Shown in pieces: positions 5,545 through 6,150 of a stretch of 6,150 nt of DNA (the first letter of the stretch is position 1; every line of letters begins with the position of its first letter). Origin of the DNA: Holophagales bacterium UBA2201 (lineage in GTDB: Bacteria; Acidobacteriota; Thermoanaerobaculia; UBA2201). The stretch is taken from assembly GCA_002327305.1 (NCBI GenBank), contig DCUZ01000113.1:52091-58240 (forward strand), written 5' to 3'. The notes under the pieces are model-generated. The model did no database searches. It saw nothing but the letters and a program-made list of their open reading frames with translations, and was not told where the DNA came from. The translations under genes and the position numbers were made by a program.

Positions 5545-5882
5545 TCCTGCGCATGTTGAAGGCCAAACTGCACCGGGCCGGCGTCACCCAGGCCTGCCTC
5601 GACTACGAAGGGAGCATCACGGTGGACCGGGACCTTCTCAAGGCGGCCGGGATCCTCCCCTTCGAACAGGTGGAAGTGTATAACGTGACCAACGGGGCGC
5701 GCTTCACCACCTACGCCATCGAAGGATCTCCGGGGGAGATCACGGTCAACGGCGCCGCCGCCCACCTGGCCAAGCCCGGCGACCGCGTCATCATCTGCGC
5801 CTACGCCGAGATGGACCCGGACGAGGCGCGCGCCCACAAACCGATCATCCTCCTCCTGGACGGGGCCAATAAGATCAAGTAG
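5541..5882 (+). CDS. panD: Aspartate 1-decarboxylase (pyruvoyl enzyme precursor)
   Basis: PanD decarboxylates aspartate to beta-alanine, the second substrate of PanC. The 113-residue proenzyme cleaves itself between G24 and S25, seen here in DYEGSITVD, and S25 becomes the pyruvoyl group. K9, R54 and Y58 (in RFTTYAI) occupy the expected active-site places, and NGAAA (70-74) is the other hallmark. GDRVIICAYA (80-89) is the usual C-terminal strand of the double-psi barrel. The ATG overlaps the panC stop by 4 bp and has GGAGGA 6 nt upstream. It is the last gene of the operon. No classical terminator follows; a repeat element begins within a few bases of the stop. A separate PanM/PanZ maturation factor is not seen; those are known mainly from enterobacteria. 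Confidence 0.97.
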   Translation: MILRMLKAKLHRAGVTQACLDYEGSITVDRDLLKAAGILPFEQVEVYNVTNGARFTTYAIEGSPGEITVNGAAAHLAKPGDRVIICAYAEMDPDEARAHKPIILLLDGANKIK

Positions 5883-5892
5883 GCCGCATCAG

Positions 5893-6039
5893 TCTGCAGT
5901 GGGCAGTTGCCAGTCATTAGTTGGCAGTCATTAGTTGGCAGTCATCAGTTGGCAGTTATCAGTTGGCAGTTATCAGTTGGCAGTTATAAGTTGGCAGTTA
6001 TTAGTTGGCAGTCATCAGTTGGCAGTTATCAGTTGCCAG
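5893..6039 (+). repeat. Tandem array of 21 degenerate heptamers (TNNNNAG), 14-bp higher-order unit
   Basis: The stretch divides exactly into 21 heptamers, all with T at position 1 and AG at positions 6-7. In order it starts TCTGCAG, TGGGCAG, TTGCCAG, TCATTAG. Then TTGGCAG alternates with TCATTAG, TCATCAG, TTATCAG, TTATAAG or TTATTAG, and the last heptamer is TTGCCAG. The central part (5907-6032) is thus nine copies of a 14-mer whose second half varies. It begins 10 nt after the panD stop. It resembles the short tandem heptanucleotide repeats described in cyanobacterial genomes, though nothing else here suggests a cyanobacterium. A 73-aa reading frame across it is an artefact of the repeat. 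Confidence 0.9.
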
Positions 6040-6045
6040 CCAACG

Positions 6046-6060
6046 GGGTGAATGCCACCC
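6046..6060. repeat. Small hairpin in the spacer of the repeat element
   Basis: GGGTG (6046-6050) and CACCC (6056-6060) pair around a 5-nt loop. They lie in the 29-bp non-heptameric spacer where the array switches orientation, so this may be the tip of a larger cruciform. Confidence 0.4.
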
Positions 6061-6068
6061 GCGGTTCA

Positions 6069-6117
6069 CTGCCCACTGCAGACTGCAGACTGCCCACTAT
6101 CCACTACCCACTGCCCA
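6069..6117 (-). repeat. Seven heptamers of the same family in opposite orientation
   Basis: Read on the minus strand, this stretch is TGGGCAG, TGGGTAG, TGGATAG, TGGGCAG, TCTGCAG, TCTGCAG, TGGGCAG. All obey the TNNNNAG rule of the forward array. It is separated from that array by 29 bp (6040-6068). The copies are more GC-rich and less alike than the central 14-mers of the forward array. Confidence 0.85.
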
Positions 6118-6130
6118 ATGGCATTTGATT

Positions 6131-6150
6131 TGTAGGGGAGGGTTGCCCGC
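6131..6150. repeat. Possible start of a dispersed GTAGGGG-type palindromic repeat (cut by window edge)
   Basis: The last 20 bases, with GTAGGGG followed by GGGTTGCCCGC, resemble from memory the left end of intergenic palindromic repeats seen in many environmental bacterial genomes. Only a short GGG/CCC pairing is visible before the edge, so this is a weak call. Confidence 0.22.

Larger units (their letters stand above)
5890..6085. repeat. 18-bp perfect inverted repeat framing the heptamer array
   Basis: CAGTCTGCAGTGGGCAGT (5890-5907) is the exact reverse complement of 6068-6085. The arms consist of heptamers TCTGCAG and TGGGCAG in opposite orientation, with 160 bp between. In a panBCD transcript the arms could pair into a long stem, possibly acting as a 3'-end structure. 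No T-run follows, so it is not a standard intrinsic terminator. The outline is that of a small non-autonomous repeat element, but I see no target-site duplication. Confidence 0.75.

Noticed and set aside
5893..6117. CRISPR array
   Set aside because: The units are 7 or 14 bp with no unique spacers of 25-40 bp, and no cas genes are present.
5907..6128. 73-aa reading frame with repeating SWQ and VGS pieces
   Set aside because: It only translates the 14-bp repeat (three units give 14 codons) and changes character when the repeat ends; there is no ribosome binding site.

Overview
This is a GC-rich bacterial chromosomal segment carrying cofactor biosynthesis genes. The high G+C at third codon positions, a zinc-type HemB, the C5-pathway enzyme HemL and a ThiC without the long N-terminal domain suit a deep-branching, high-GC Gram-negative lineage, for example Acidobacteriota or a deltaproteobacterial-like group. 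That placement is a guess from general character; the window contains no taxonomic marker.

Left part (1-3726): all genes but one lie on the minus strand. Reading leftward from 3726 there is a 61-aa eight-cysteine zinc-ribbon/TRASH-like protein, then hemB (porphobilinogen synthase), then hemL (glutamate-1-semialdehyde aminomutase). These are tightly packed, with gaps of 15 and 2 nt. Further left is the 5' part of a thiC-family radical-SAM gene that runs off the window at base 1. Between hemL and thiC a 110-aa gene of unknown function is encoded on the plus strand. It overlaps the end of hemL tail-to-tail by 10 bp and starts 36 bp from the thiC start. HemL and HemB catalyse consecutive steps, glutamate-1-semialdehyde to 5-aminolevulinate to porphobilinogen, at the head of tetrapyrrole synthesis.

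Middle (3727-3874): a 148-bp divergent control region. It holds a well-formed sigma70-type promoter in each direction, and a perfect 8-bp-arm inverted repeat lies over the -35 of the leftward (hem) promoter.

Right part (3875-5882): a compact panB-panC-panD operon on the plus strand. An 8-nt gap separates panB from panC, and panC and panD share ATGA. PanB and PanD supply the two halves of pantothenate (ketopantoate and beta-alanine), and PanC joins pantoate to beta-alanine. Ketopantoate reductase is not in the window.

Right end (5883-6150): non-coding and repetitive. Twenty-one tandem heptamers of the form TNNNNAG run on the plus strand, mostly alternating in a 14-bp higher-order unit. A 29-bp spacer follows, then seven heptamers of the same family in the opposite orientation. 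An 18-bp perfect inverted repeat ties the two arms together. This is the most unusual structure in the window; the genes themselves are mostly familiar housekeeping enzymes.
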